Origin: Impatiens glandulifera
Taxonomy: Eukaryota > Streptophyta > Magnoliopsida > Ericales > Balsaminaceae
DNA length: 64,000 nucleotides
Direction of reading: 5' to 3'
Assembly (NCBI RefSeq): GCF_907164915.1
Contig: NC_061862.1
Location: 682,001 to 746,000, forward strand
Part shown: positions 43,401 to 56,098 of the stretch, piece by piece
Layout: every line of letters begins with the position of its first letter
Position numbering within the stretch: position 1 is the stretch's first letter
Notes under the pieces: model-generated
The model's input: only the letters and a program-made list of their open reading frames with translations
The model's database searches: none
Told to the model about the DNA's origin: nothing
Translations under genes and position numbers: made by a program

Positions 43401-45524
43401 CTTCATGTAAAATTATAATAACAACCTGTATGATAATTCATTCAGGCATAACTGAAGGTTGGCTAGCAAGAATTTGCATTTTCCTATTAAAAGAATACAT
43501 GGATAGAAGAAACACTCCAAAGCATGAAGCTAATTTTATTACTTTAAGAAGAAAAGAAAGGAAACAGAGTGGATGTACTGGCAACAGATCCCTGACAAAA
43601 CCAAAAGTCAATAATAGGACCACCCCCTGGGATTTTCTAGTACCTACCCGCTTGATGGACCCATAAGCCTCAAATTCCCTTTTCAGATTACGCTCAGTTG
43701 TATCATAGTTCTACAAGAAGAAATATACATAATCTTGTCAGCGTGTACACACAAACTTAAAAAAATTATGAACACATAGGCAACATCACCAACCAGCTTA
43801 GCAACAAATAATGTCTTGTATGGATCGCCAGAAATATTTGGGTCATTTTGTGGATCATCTACAAATAATTCAGTATTGAGTAAGAGAATATTATACTCGT
43901 AGTATCTCATATCATTCTTTCAAAAAAATAGAGTGATCCCACATTTCTCAAATTCCTCTGTAGCCTTTCTTGCACCTTCCTCTAGCCGTAACTTGTGAAT
44001 TCTGTCCTTTCGTTGGGCCTGAAATATTATGTTTCAACAAAAGTTTCAATATACATATGTATTTAAGAGCGGACATTAGCATCCAAGATATTCCAAGAAT
44101 AAATAGGCCACACTGGCTAACCATTTTTAGCATTTTCAGGAACTGAATCACTGTAAAGTTATCCATATCAACAATATTATCAACTAAAATGTCATATAAA
44201 ATAGGAGCATTCAAGTAAACTTCATATAAATAATCAACTTGCTCAACTAACAAATTCAGATCAAACAACCCAAAACAAAGTCCCGAACAAGAAAACCCTC
44301 AGAAGATTTAATACAGCATTACATCTTTCCTTCACAAGATCTCTATCTAACATTAGATACCAGTTGTCCCATTTCAAACGTTATTTCTTTAGGATATGAC
44401 CCCCACCACAACTTTGTGCCTACCAGGTTATTTGGTGATGCAATACATATAACTTATAAGAAATGTATAAGAATGTCAACATCTCAAAACTAATAAATAC
44501 TAATGAAAATAGCCCCAATTCTAATAAGTACGAAGTTCAATGGGAATGACCTCCATGATCACAATGGGAGGCCTATCAATTTGTTAAGAAAGTAGGAACT
44601 GCAGAGATTTTTTTTAGAAGTAAATAAGGATGCTGCTATCTTCTAACAAACTCCCCCATCCGCACAGGGAAGGTGGACCCAACAATTTGTGTAAATAGAA
44701 TAATATCAGGACGAAGCACATGAACTCTCAAGGCATGCAATGAATAAGACCCTAAAATGTAAATAATACAGGTTAACAGTAAGTCAAAACCAAAGGCCTA
44801 TACAATCAAACAAATAATGCAACTTACAGGAGTCTCGGACTTCTCGATGGGAGGTTGATACTCTGGATCATCTTTCTCAGCAAAGAGACACACAAATTGA
44901 GCCATTCCTTACACCAAAGTATGCATATCAGAATTATCACGAAGATAAGAAAGAAGATCAAATAGATGTTAATCCAGCTTAGGAAGATAAACACCAGTGT
45001 AAGGGAGACATTTTCTCTTCTCTGGAGGTGGCTTATAATCCAATGGTGGTCGAGCCTCGAACAATTTCAAGATATTTGGTGTCAAACCAGTAGGATGAGT
45101 TTGTCCAATCTGCATTTAGACAAATTTGTTCAGTTTCATTGAAAATTCCTTGATGGTCCAGTGCACATGGAAAGTAATCCTAACATTTTAGTGGCTTTAG
45201 CAAGATATCGAGAATATCATGGCCAGCAACTATCAACGAATGTAACAGGTGTGTATTTTTGTCATAACAGTGTAAGATAAGCTACCGTGTATCATTCAAC
45301 AGAATCAAACTGCTCAAATGATATTACATATCAGCTAAACCAGCATACTCCATACAAGAAATCGAACAAGAAATCGAACAAGAAGCAAAGAGCGTATGTA
45401 AAGAGATGGAGCACACACAAATTATAATACGGAAAGAGTTGGGGAGAATTACCAGTTTTAGCTGCATGACATTTGTGCGGTTCTGCACCTTGGGGCGGAC
45501 TGGCGCGCCGGCGTAGCCTTCCAT
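40403..45524 (-). CDS. U1 small nuclear ribonucleoprotein 70 kDa (U1-70K)
   Basis: Binds stem-loop I of U1 snRNA and recruits SR proteins at 5' splice sites in the nucleus. Exons (minus): 45453-45524, 44995-45109, 44828-44907, 43943-44018, 43794-43858, 43648-43710, 42431-42512, 42175-42337, 41133-41207, 40403-40973. All are GT-AG with consistent phases, giving 453 aa. The N-terminal U1-70K region contains [20 protein letters not shown] and YTGMAQFV. The RRM spans about 128-205, with RNP2 TLFVAKL (130-136) and RNP1 RGYAFIEY (170-177), followed by [16 protein letters not shown]. From residue ~255 the C-terminus is a long Arg/Asp/Glu/Ser stretch ending RQYDD. Intron 6 (42513-43647, 1135 bp) is the longest; in Arabidopsis intron 6 of this gene is known to be retained, giving a truncated product. 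The gene looks intact. Confidence 0.97.
42513..43647 (-). promoter_or_regulatory. Long intron 6 of U1-70K, probable regulated retention intron
   Basis: It lies between the exon ending IKR and the exon starting VRLVADK, inside the RRM. It is the largest of nine introns (the others are 83-967 bp). The position matches the intron alternatively retained in the Arabidopsis gene. Retention here would stop translation within the RRM. Confidence 0.5.
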
Positions 45525-46022
45525 GTTTTCGATATTAGGAGTAGTTCAGCTTCTTCTTCTTCTTCTTGACTTGTTAATCGGTAGGAAAGACGTCGGACGG
45601 AGAGGATCTCATGGACCTCCACAGATCGCGGCTTCAACGGGAGGACTGGAGAGAAGAAGAAGCTCGCTTAAAATATGAAACCAGGATCTAGCATTTAGGG
45701 TTTTCTTGTTCTCTCTTTTTTTTTATATATTTTTTTACTTTTTAGTTGAACACTTTCTGGTGTGTCGTTTTGAAATTAAATGAACTTCATTCTTTCTTAA
45801 GATACTTTTCGAAATGTCTTTTATCTTAACGACCTGAAATGTATATATTATTACTTTTTAAAAGGTTAGGATAGGATGGATATGGATACCCGAGGTTCAA
45901 GTTTTATTTTCGGGTTGACAAAGAGAATAAAAATGGTTATTTAGTTCGTAGTTCGTTCAAGTTCGAGAATGTAATAGACTAAAACTTGAAATATGAATAT
46001 ATTAATAATAAGAGAAATGATA
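45525..46022. other. U1-70K 5' flank and intergenic DNA
   Basis: Contains a (CTT)n stretch near 45550-45570 in the presumed 5' UTR, then AT-rich sequence. No other gene. Confidence 0.5.
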
Positions 46023-46413
46023 CAGATCGCGACTGGGGCAGCGACTGCCTACATGGCACGATAGCGTGGAAAAAAAATTAAACGTGCGCTTCTTCCTTTC
46101 AAACCCTAAGTCATTCCCCTTTCTCCATTACGCCCTTATTCTTGTCGCTTCAACTTCCGTCCTAGCGCGATTATCTTCGTTCCGCTTCAGTCGCGCGATC
46201 AAACCCTAACAGCCTTCAGTCTTTGTTCCTTCCGCCTTTAGTTCGTCTTCCTTCCGCCTTGAGTTTCGACTTCTTCGTCGCCCGCAAGCTTCCGTTTATC
46301 TTCCTTCCTCCAGCCTTCAATTTCGACTTCTCCGTCGCCCGCAAACTCCGTTCTCGGTTCTTGGTTCTCCTTTCTCTCCTTTCGATTTTCGTTCTATGTT
46401 CACGCACTTCAAA

Positions 46414-46752
46414 ATGGTAAACTCATCATTTTTTACTTGAGTACTGAACACCTACAATTCAATGTGACATTGTAGTCTAACTTCCGACTCTATTATTTTA
46501 GGATTCAGATAAACAAATGGTCATCTATGATGTAGAGAAGAACAAAGTTAATGCAAAGAAAAACGAATCGAAGAAGACAGCGAAGAAGAATAAGAAAGTT
46601 TCGCAAGTTGAAAGGTAGCAAATTATGATTCCTCTTAATGTTATAACTTTTAATTAAACTGAATATTGGAATCTCTTTTGTTTACAGTGTTAAGGTATAT
46701 AAGAGGAAGACAATGAAGAGGAAGTCAGACAATATTGAGACAATATTGAAAG
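46414..46752 (+). pseudogene. Spliced gene start inside the left inverted arm
   Basis: Three exon-like pieces with good GT-AG borders: ATG at 46414-46416 followed directly by gtaa; 46502-46614; 46688-46752. Joined they start MDSDKQMVIYDVEKN and continue into a Lys-rich basic peptide ending TMKRKSDNIETILK. A further piece rich in KESNKRKSDK lies at about 46905. The right arm has the same exons in inverse order with a broken exon 2 start. The protein family is uncertain; the wording VKVYKRK recalls the repeated exon at 33000-33600. It does not continue into a recognisable domain, so I call it a fragment. Confidence 0.45.
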
Positions 46753-47879
46753 GTAATTGTGCTGTCATATTTTTTTAATTGCATTGTCATATTATATGAA
46801 CTGCGTTGTCATATTCTATTAGAGCATTGTCATGTTTATAATTCAGCTCATGTTGTATCCATTATTTGTCATAATTATACTTATATTTTGTCGTGTCAAG
46901 GAATCTAACAAAAGGAAGTCTGACAAGGTTCACACTTCCTCTTGTCAAACTTGTAATTATGAAAAAACAATGAATATATATTATAAACATGACAAAACTG
47001 TGACAAAATATGACAACTGTAAAGGTAACCCCAGGTCTATATCCCGTTTCATATCTTATCACGTGTCAAGAGACACGTGGAAATATGGAGGGACTACAGC
47101 GAGAAAGCTCGAAGTTCGATGCGTTTCAACCTTGGTTTGCGTGATAGACATCTTTTAAAATAAAACATTTAGTTTTTAAAAGATTTTTGAAAATACCTAG
47201 AACGGTAAGAAATTAATATGTAAAAATAATTAATCATTTGTTCAAATTTTAAATAATTTAGGAGGCTAAATGACAATTTAACCTGAATCCGATTTAAATT
47301 AATTAAACATAATCAATTTAAAGATTATTTATTTGAAAATTAAAGTCGCCAAAAGATTTTATGAAAATCAATAAAATGATACGTGTGCAAACGTATTTAT
47401 ACCAGAGTTTCTGAAAAAAAGTGGTCCGTTGTCTGTTTACGCTCGGGAAAGGGATTTCGCGCTAAGTCATCTACGTCTGCCTAAGGACGGTTTTTAAAAT
47501 TCTTCTAAAATAAACAGAGTTGGCTTCTATAAATCTAATTATAATATTCTTTATCTTTAATTAGTAGTCCAGGGGTCCTAAATGAGAATACGCTTTAAAT
47601 AATTGTACAAAATTATTTAAAAGAGGTGTGTATTTGTTGTGTCGATGTTCAGATTTAACAAAACCTGAAAATATCATAGGAGAATGTCAGAATTTAAAAA
47701 AAATTCAAAACGGGTCATTTATCCAAAACATTGGTTTTAGGAAATATTCTGAAAATATAAAATATCATTTTCTGACCTTTCGGGATTATTTGAAAATAAG
47801 TTTGGATTGCAAAATTACAAAAATAATTTTGGATTTTGAAAAGTGGAACTAAACAAGCCTTAGGACCGGAATCTTAGGG

Positions 47880-48330
47880 TATGGGTTCAGTTTGACCGAT
47901 CTAGGCTCGGTCAGGCTTGGTCAAGACAAGTGGGGTTCGGACCCTAGCTCGGTCTTATGGGTCAAGGGAATGGAGAGCTCGGTCTTGGGCTCGGGAGGCT
48001 TGGTCCCCAACTCGGGTGGCTCGGTTAGAGACTAGGAGGCTCGATCCTAGGTCAAGTCTACTGGTCTAGGTGCTCGGTCCTAGGGTTATGTAGCTATCGG
48101 TCCTAGGTATAGGGTTAGGGTCAAGTTTATCGGTCCTAAGTCAAGTGAGGGCTCGGTCCTAGGGTTAAGTTTATCAGTCCTAGGCTAAGTGAGGTCTAGG
48201 GTTAAGAAGCTCGGTCCTAGTCCTCGGTCCTATGGTTAGGTTTATCGGTCCTAGTCCTCGGTTCTAAGGTTAGAGTGCTCGGTCCTAGCCCTCGGTCCTA
48301 AGGTTAGAGTGCGCGGTCCTAGCTGAAACA
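47880..48330. repeat. Degenerate minisatellite, core ctcggtcctagg
   Basis: At least 14 occurrences of cggtcctag or one-base variants, often with 'gttaagtttat' or 'gttagagtg' in between. Spacing is irregular, about 17-40 bp. Confidence 0.85.
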
Positions 48331-50190
48331 TCTTTACTAATATATTATAACTACATTGAAACATCCCTACTCATATATTATAACTACTAATAGGTATGAA
48401 AAGGAACATATACATACTCAAACAGTTAGATCTATTAACATTGATATCATTAGCGGAAGCCATATAATACTGGTCATGTTTAACATATAATTCATATATA
48501 CATGCTTCTCAATACAGCCAAAAAAAAGCAATAACAAGATAAGCTAAATTCCATCACAACTATCATGATTCTATACAAGTCTTATGCACATGCTTCACTT
48601 TAACAACCAAAAGAAGATAGATCATTCTTACTATACAAGTCTATTATGTGCAGACTTCATTTGACAGCCCAAAACATACACAGAACCACATCATTTCTGG
48701 CATGATACCATGCAAGTCTTATATACATTCTCCATTAGACATTCAAGTAAAGATCCAAAAATATAAGCTAAGTGAATATACAAAAAGACAAGTTAAGCCC
48801 ATCAGTCTTGGTCTCTCCTTCCACACTCATTTCTATCAAATTACTCCCCTCCAAGACTCAATCCTTCAAATGCATACTATCTATGGATGTGTACATACAC
48901 CACACAAGCATAGTGAGTCTAGTGACTCAGCAAACAAATAAGTATTTAAAACATGTTGGAATGCTTTGCTTTTAAAAGGGTACATGTGCATAAAAAATGT
49001 TCATCATTTAAAAAGAAAATAATATGTTTATAAACATCAAAGACATGTTTAGAGAAATGATATCATGGTGTCTGTACAGTTAAATCTTGAGCCGTATTTT
49101 GACCCTAGACCATTTAGAGTGAACCTGAATACAAGGAATCTTTTTGAGCCGTAATTTGGCTAAGCACAATTAGGAGTCCATTCCTAAAAGCCCTTGACCT
49201 ATTTGGACCATCTTTCAGTTTGGACAGTAGTAACTAAAGCTATCTTATAAACTCTGGTCCCATAATAATCAGCCAGTATTTTTGATTCAGCTGACTAGAG
49301 CTCATCATGGCCAGCCTCCTCTCATTTCCGTCAATTCTTGTTCATCAATAATAGGTCACCATATATGTATAAATCATAAGGGTTTGGGATTCATCATTTG
49401 GTAAACATTATCATATTTGAGAAAAATAGTTTGTTTATCATTCATGCTTGTCAATAAAACCATGTTATGTCATAAAATCATGCTATTCAAATATATATGC
49501 AGATTATACAGAAAATACATTAAATACATAATTGTATGTGGGTTTTAAAATTGGGTTTGGAAAGAGTTTTCCTTAATTTCGAAATTGGCTAAAAAAATGG
49601 TCTTTGCTAAGGCTGTTTGTCCTTCCTAAGCTGCTAGATGCTTGTTTTCCATCAAGGCTGCTAGGCCTCGTTGTTCTTCAAGGATTCCTAATTGTTGGCT
49701 GTTTTAAAAGACTTCTTTAGAGAATTTCTTCTAAGTCTTTCTGAGAGGGAACTGAATTTTTCTAATGAATAATGGTAATGGGGTGTAAGGTGGTCTAATG
49801 AGCCAGTATGCTAGGTGGAGGGCATGCAATCTGTGCAAGTGAGTGTGTAGTGGAGAGTTATTAAAGTGCAAAGTGTTTTTGTTATTAGCTGCCAAGTGTG
49901 GGTTTAATTCTTATTGACCAAGAGAGGGAATACTTCTAATGGATTTAATCATTATATATCCTAATTCTATGGTGAGTCCCTTCTACATGTTGTTTCACAC
50001 ATATAATTGACAAGTAAAATTTATATTCGTGATCCTAATTGTAATATCAGATCCATTAATTATTTGTTTCAATAAAAAACTCTAAGTATAATTTATTTGT
50101 GATCAAATAAGGGTGAAAAACTCAAATAATATGTCATTGCCACTAATTAGCCTCCTATAACATGAAAAGATGCACATGGGCATAACACTA
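48331..50190. other. No gene recognised
   Basis: AT-rich sequence between the two minisatellites. Open stretches such as 48648-48941 have no family resemblance. Confidence 0.4.
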
Positions 50191-50425
50191 GCCATCGGTC
50201 CTGGCGGAAGAACATTGGTCCTACTCCACGGTCCTAGTTGAAGAGCACCGATCTTGCCCCACGGTCCTAGCTGAAGAACGTCGGTCCTGCTCCACGGTCC
50301 TAGCTGAAGAACACCGGTCGTGCTCTACGGTCCTGGAAGAAAATCATCGGTCCTGTTCTACGGTCCTGGTAGAGAATCACCGGTCCTAACCCACGGTCCT
50401 TGCTCTGTTTTTTCGGTCCTAGGCT
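50190..50425. repeat. ~40-bp minisatellite with the same core
   Basis: Five to six copies of a unit like acggtcctagctgaagaaca followed by ccggtcctgctcc. It has the same cggtcct core and orientation as the array at 47880. Confidence 0.85.
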
Positions 50426-52379
50426 AAAATGTTAGGATCGGGTGTTCTTATTTTGGTCCAAAATTTTAGAAATCCATAACTTTTGATTGGGATCATGAAA
50501 TCATGATTCATAAACTACAGTAAGTTCATATGATCATGAAGAACAAAAGCCTAATATAAATTACGATTCTGAAGCCCTTATAATGATCAATTTTAAAACA
50601 GCATTTCTAGGTCAAATTTTAGGATCTTTTTAAATTAGGCCATTTCAAGGCCTGATTTTTGTTTCATTAGCTTTGAAATAATGAATATAGTTGATCTAAA
50701 CCAAAACAAGAACATCATAGATCATTAAAATATTTTTTAAATATTAAATCAAAATTCAATTTTTTTTTCAAAAACTCAATTTGATCAAATATGATCAAAG
50801 TGATGAAACAGTTGCTTAGAATTCATTCTAACATATAAAAAATCATGTATAATAACTAATTGGATCAACAAATCCATACTAAAAGTAAGAACACAAAATT
50901 TCAAAAATCCAAATTTTTATGTTTTTTTCTAAAATTTCAGTTTGATCAAAACATGATTAAAGATGTTTGGAAATCATTCAAACATATTTACAAACATGCA
51001 TAACAACTAATTGAATCAAAAAATTCGAATTAAACTCAAGAACATAAGATTTTAAAAAAAAATCCAGTTTTCAAGTTTGATTTTCTGAAAATTTTGATTC
51101 ATATGGATTTGATCCAATTTCTTTCAATAGAAAGCATATGTGATGTATAGAATGACTCTCAATAAAGAAATTCTATAATCAACGTTAAGAACAAGATCAA
51201 ACCGAATAAACAAGAAAAATTGAAAAAATAAATAAAATTTTCACTCACAAATCGTGATACAAACGATATGGATGCATACCAACAGTGGGAGAACACTCTT
51301 GGGTGTGTTGGAAACTATTCAAGAGCCTGGATTGAAGCTTGGATAGTCGAAACAGGTTTTTGACAAAAATCAGTTCGCCGGAATCTTCAAAGCTTGATTT
51401 CAGGTGATGAAATCCGGTGATTGATGGTTATTGTTTGATGATTTGGTAGTGAAATGGTAGGGGTATTTATAGTATGAGAAGGTCGGTTGAGGAGTGTTAA
51501 TTTGAGATAATTTTAACCTTCGGCGAGCTTATCCCTAAAATCCTATTCGACAGTTGGTTGCCTTATCTACAGCGGGATCAGGCTGGAGGATAAGAGGGAA
51601 ACGTAGGCGCTGGCGAGGGGGTCACGTGGCCAAAAAAATCAATAGATTTGATCGTCTATGGAGGAAGCTAGAGCTTTTGGAAGGTTGGACGTCGGCGAGG
51701 TCGCGATTTCAGTGAAGGAGACGAGCCAAACAACGTTGTTTCGGGTAACGGGACGCCGAGTTCCGTCAGCGGTTAGACTAATGAGGTTAGTTTGTCCCGT
51801 TAGTTGATTCAATGTGAGCGCGCGCACGTGGCTCCGCCACATCCGACTATATGAGAGCGTCTAAACTCATCTGATGGTCTAGAATCCTGTTGTAGAGATT
51901 ACACATAATTTCAGCTATATATGATTATCAGATTTTATTTTTATTTAAAAGTTTATAAAAAATCGATTTTTAACTCCTTTTAAATTCGTTTCTTCACCAA
52001 AAACTCCACAAAAAATATTTTAGAATTATAATAACAATTATGATCATATTTTATTTTATTTTTGGTATTTTGGTATTTTGGGGCTATTTTATTTAATTGG
52101 TTTAAGTATGAATTAAACATATAAATCATAGTTAAATATTTTTTAGCCCTTCCTTGGTCTAATTTGGGTAAAATACATACAATATTTTATCCTCGAATTA
52201 TTTTTGAAATTTTGGAAAATTTTCTTAATTAAAGTTTAATTATCACAATAATTAATACTTAATTATGTTTTAATCCTTCCTTAAGTTATTTTGAATATAA
52301 AAATCCAAAATGTTATTTTAATATTATTAAACATAATAATATTATTTTAAAAATAGAGTAAGTCAAATTTTCATGTTTA
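50426..52379 (-). other. Non-coding interior with possible minus-strand promoter
   Basis: AT-rich. On the minus strand a TATAAATA lies at about 51465 with a C/A-rich leader after it, as in a plant promoter or LTR. No ORF with recognisable similarity follows. Confidence 0.3.
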
Positions 52380-53095
52380 TAACAACGTAGTTTATATAAT
52401 GTGACAACATGGTTAGAAAATATGACAACACAATTACCTTTCAACATTGATTGACTTCCTATTCACTGTCTTTCTCTTATATATCTTAACACTGCAAACA
52501 AAAAATATTTTAGCATTCAGTTTAATATGAAATCATAACAATAAGAGGAATTATAAGTTGCTACCTTTCAACTTGCGAAACTGTCTTATTCTTCTCTCAT
52601 GTCTTCTTCGATTTATTTTTCTTTGCAGTTATATTAGTTTTGTTCTTCTCAGCATCATAGATGACCATTTGTTTATAAATCCTACAATAACAGAATCGCA
52701 AGTTAGACTACCATTGAATCCTAGGTTTTCAGCACTGAAGTAAAGAATGATGACTTTACCATTTTGAAGTGCACGGAACGAGGAACAAAAATCGAATGGG
52801 AAGAAAGGAGAATGGAGAACCGAGAACGGAGCTTGCGGGCGATGGAGAAGTCAGAACTAAAGACGGAAGGAAGACAAACTAAAAGCGAAAGGAAGACGAA
52901 CTGAAGGTAGAAGGAAGGAAGAAGGACTAAAGGCTGTTAGGGTTTGATTAGAAGGCTGAAGTAGAACGAAGATAATCGCGCTAGGGAAGCGTAATGGAGA
53001 AAAGGAGAATGACTTGGGGTTTGAAAGGAAGAGGCGCGCGTTTAATTTTTTTATTTTTTTTCCACGTAGGCCGTGGTTGCCACAATCACAATCTA

Positions 53096-53561
53096 TATAT
53101 TTAATGTTTAAAATGACTTTTCAAATTTTATGACAGTTATTATAATTTAAGTATATTATTTATTTTACACTTACTTACACTTCACTTTCAAACATCAATT
53201 TTTATTTATTTTTCTCAAGATTCTTAATCTTTACTCTCTTTAATAACAAAATGTTTTTTCTCTTTTCTTATTTTTTGTTTTCAAGTTCAACCTTATTTCA
53301 ACTTTCTTCAATCTTCTCTCTAACTTTTGTTCAACTTCAAATCTCTAATAACAATAAAATGTTATATTTTTCAAATTTTACAACTTAACTATACAAGAAG
53401 TAATATTTTTATTTACATTTTTAAAATTTTAATATTACCATTTTAAAGGTATTGATAATAATACAAATGGAGAAACCAGTCGGGTTTAGGGTCGGAGTCA
53501 GGTAGTAGAATAAAAATCGAGTTCAGGAATGGATACTTCACTACTCGACAGATAAGTTACT
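53096..53561. other. Intergenic, no gene recognised
   Basis: AT-rich. Ends with the CACTA target site (act at 53559-53561). Confidence 0.5.
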
Positions 53562-53587
53562 CACTAGTAAAAAACAACATATATCGA

Positions 53588-53945
53588 TCAATATTAACTT
53601 GATTACCAATCGGTATAAAGCTAATACCGATTGGTTTTAATCAAATCGGCCTTGATCGGTAGAAGCTCTCTCGGTGTTACCTTATTAAGTAACGCCGATT
53701 GGTTAATGATCAATCGGTGCTTCTCCATAAGAATTTACCGATTGGTGGAATAACCAATCGATACAGACTTATAGAGAAGCACTGATTGACTACTCAACCA
53801 ATCGGTGATTCTACAAAAGCATATATCGATTGGTTAATCAACCAATTGGTGTTTCTCCATAAGTCTATAGTGATTGGTTACTCAATCAATCGGTATAAGC
53901 TTATGGAGAAGCACTGATTAGTTGATTAACCAATCAATAATAACT
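53588..53945. repeat. CACTA left subterminal repeats
   Basis: About 12 copies of a 10-bp word related to accaatcggt in both orientations, e.g. aatcggtataaag and accgattggt. Confidence 0.9.
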
Positions 53946-54204
53946 ATATAATAAAAAATATAAATTTAAATAATAATACAATACCTAATATAAAACCGAA
54001 ATTAAACCATAACCAAAATTAAACCATAAACCAACCCCTAAATTGAACCAAAATCATAACAAATGTTCCTAAACAAACATATAATCAAAGTATACACAAA
54101 CATTTGAAATTGAACCAAAATTATAACAAAAGTTCTTAAACAAACACATAATCAAAGTACTACACCAACATTTGAAATTGAACCAAAATCATAACAGAAC
54201 TTCT

Positions 54205-54800
54205 TATTTAATTTGCTTCTTCCCCAGAATCATCGTCGTCTTGTTGTTGGGGCTGCACGGGTGGAATTGTCGTGGATGACCCTTGACCCAATGATTGATC
54301 GCCAATATTAGTAAATTGTACAAACAATGTAGGATATATTGATGCACCCTCATCCTCTCTTTCATTGCGCATCAACCTGTTTTCCATATCAACTCTCTCC
54401 ACCCTCATCCTCTCTTCCATATCATCGAGTCTTCCTTACATTGTCACATTTTCCCAACGTAGTTGTTTTTTGGACTGTGTTGGCCTCGAACTTGGGAAGC
54501 TAAAACTGATCCCATCCTAATATTTTTTCTCTTGTCTTAAGGGCAAAAAACTCCTTCAACTAAATCTACATTAGAAATGCCGAGTCATTCAGCTCGCATA
54601 TGTCTTAGTTCATCCTACAACAAAATATGTTAATGCAAATAATAGATAAAATGTAAATTAACATATTTTATACTTACCACTTTTTCCAGTACGTGCGGAT
54701 CAATAGTTTTATCTTTTTTAGTTTTAATCGCCAAAAAGAAATCTTCATAGCTTGGAGTTGATCCTTCTTGTACTTTCTAAAATTGTAAAGTTCAATTTTA
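54205..54800 (-). pseudogene. CACTA second transposase gene remnant (Transposase_24-like)
   Basis: On the minus strand it reads QEGSTPSYEDFFLAIKTKKD then KTIDPHVLEK (about 54690-54775), an intron-like gap, then EERMRVERVDMENRLMRNER and an acidic C-terminus ending DDDDSGEEAN (54208-54420). This is the wording of the plant transposase family that accompanies the En/Spm TnpD protein. Stops in between make it a remnant or a multi-exon gene whose model I cannot fix. Confidence 0.65.
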
Positions 54801-55710
54801 ATTCATTTGAAAGAATAGTTAAAAAATAAGTTTTATCATTTCTCGATGCAGTTGTATAAATGATTTGATAGTAGATCGATGTGCATATTTTGATTTTATT
54901 TTGTTTTCTATGCTAGTAGCGCTTCGTTTCTGCAATTAATATATAATGTTAGATTAAAAATGTTATATTAAGTACAAAATTTGAAAGAAGAAACCTGAAA
55001 TTTATCGGTAAAATAATAGTTTTTAAGCAGTCACTCTCAATCTTGTTGGGTCATTTTATTAGGCTTATCTGCCCTAATTGCGTCCACATTTTCATCGTGC
55101 TTCCTTATCTTGTTGGCATTTAATTCGTACCTACAATCCTCTCACCTCGTCTTCATGTGTCGCAAGGCTTCGTCTCGATAACTCTCAATATCATCTGAAT
55201 TAAATTTATCTTGAATAAAACGGTTTATAATATACAAATGATTAATTTCAAACGAAAATGTCTATTAAAAACGATTAACTTACGATGACAGACTGTCACA
55301 GATTATCTAAGGTGGTGGGGGTGAGGTAGTGCCAATGGACAGTGCAATGTGGAATAATATTATTCTCTCGAACAACGGCCCCCAAATGTCGACTCCTTAA
55401 ACCCCCATTTTTACAACACGACTTCCTTTCAATTTGGTCGAATTTGACCCTAACTTTTTCTCCATTAGCCGTCAATTTGGCCAATTCAAAGTTCGTGTTG
55501 CTTCCTCGTCTTCTCTAGGAGCTGGAAGATATTGTATTTGTGCCTTCATTAGTGGATGGTGTGGGCTCATCAAGATTTTACACATCCTCATTAGTGGTTG
55601 GTGTAGACTTAGCAAGATTTTTCACATCCTTAGGAAGATCCTCCAATACTAGAGTATGCGATGAAGAGTCACACGTATTTATTTTTTATTTCTAAAGAAC
55701 TTGAGTTGTG

Positions 55711-56098
55711 ACTGCAAAAGTCCTGACTGAAAGCTCTTTGGAGGTGTCATTTATACCTGAAAGAAATATTTAAACATTTGAACAATATTGAACAATAGTA
55801 ATATCATACATTTGACTGTTTAGGATTTGTCTTTGTTACAATATCCCAACCGAATTTATTACCAATGTCTTTGGCATATAGTACTTGTTTTGCTTGAAAA
55901 CAAGTACTATTTTCTTTGGCATATAATACTGCAAAAGTCCTGACTGAAAGCTCTTCGGATGTGTCATTTATACCTGAAAGAAATATTTAAACATTTGAAC
56001 GATATTGAACAATAGTAATATCATACATTTGACTGTTTAGGATTTGTCTTTGTTACAATATTCCAACCGAATTTATTACCAATGTCTTTGGCATATAG
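55711..56098. repeat. 218-bp direct tandem duplication within the CACTA
   Basis: ctgcaaaagtcctgactgaa starts at 55711 and again at 55929. The following ~170 bp are nearly identical, up to 'caatgtctttggcatatagt'. Only scattered single-base differences are seen, so it is recent. It doubles an exon/intron of the DUF4216 part of the transposase. Confidence 0.9.

Larger units (their letters stand above)
46023..53095. mobile_element. 7 kb region bounded by ~750 bp inverted repeats (MULE-like)
   Basis: The left arm (about 46023-46900) matches the reverse complement of the right arm (about 52380-53095). Shared phrases include 'cctttcaaaccc', 'gcgcgattatcttcgttc', 'caaaccctaacagcctt', 'gcccgcaa', 'cacttcaaaatggtaaa' and 'acaaatggtcatctatgatg'. 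The outermost bases are similar but imperfect (ACAGATCGCGACT versus ATAGATTGTGATT), and I could not define a target duplication. Long terminal arms carrying exons suggest a Mutator-like element that includes gene sequence. The inside (47035-52375) has no recognisable transposase and contains two minisatellites. Confidence 0.65.

Noticed and set aside
48648..48975. 97-aa and 67-aa plus-strand frames
   Set aside because: No domain, no splice or promoter context, located between minisatellites in an unidentified element.
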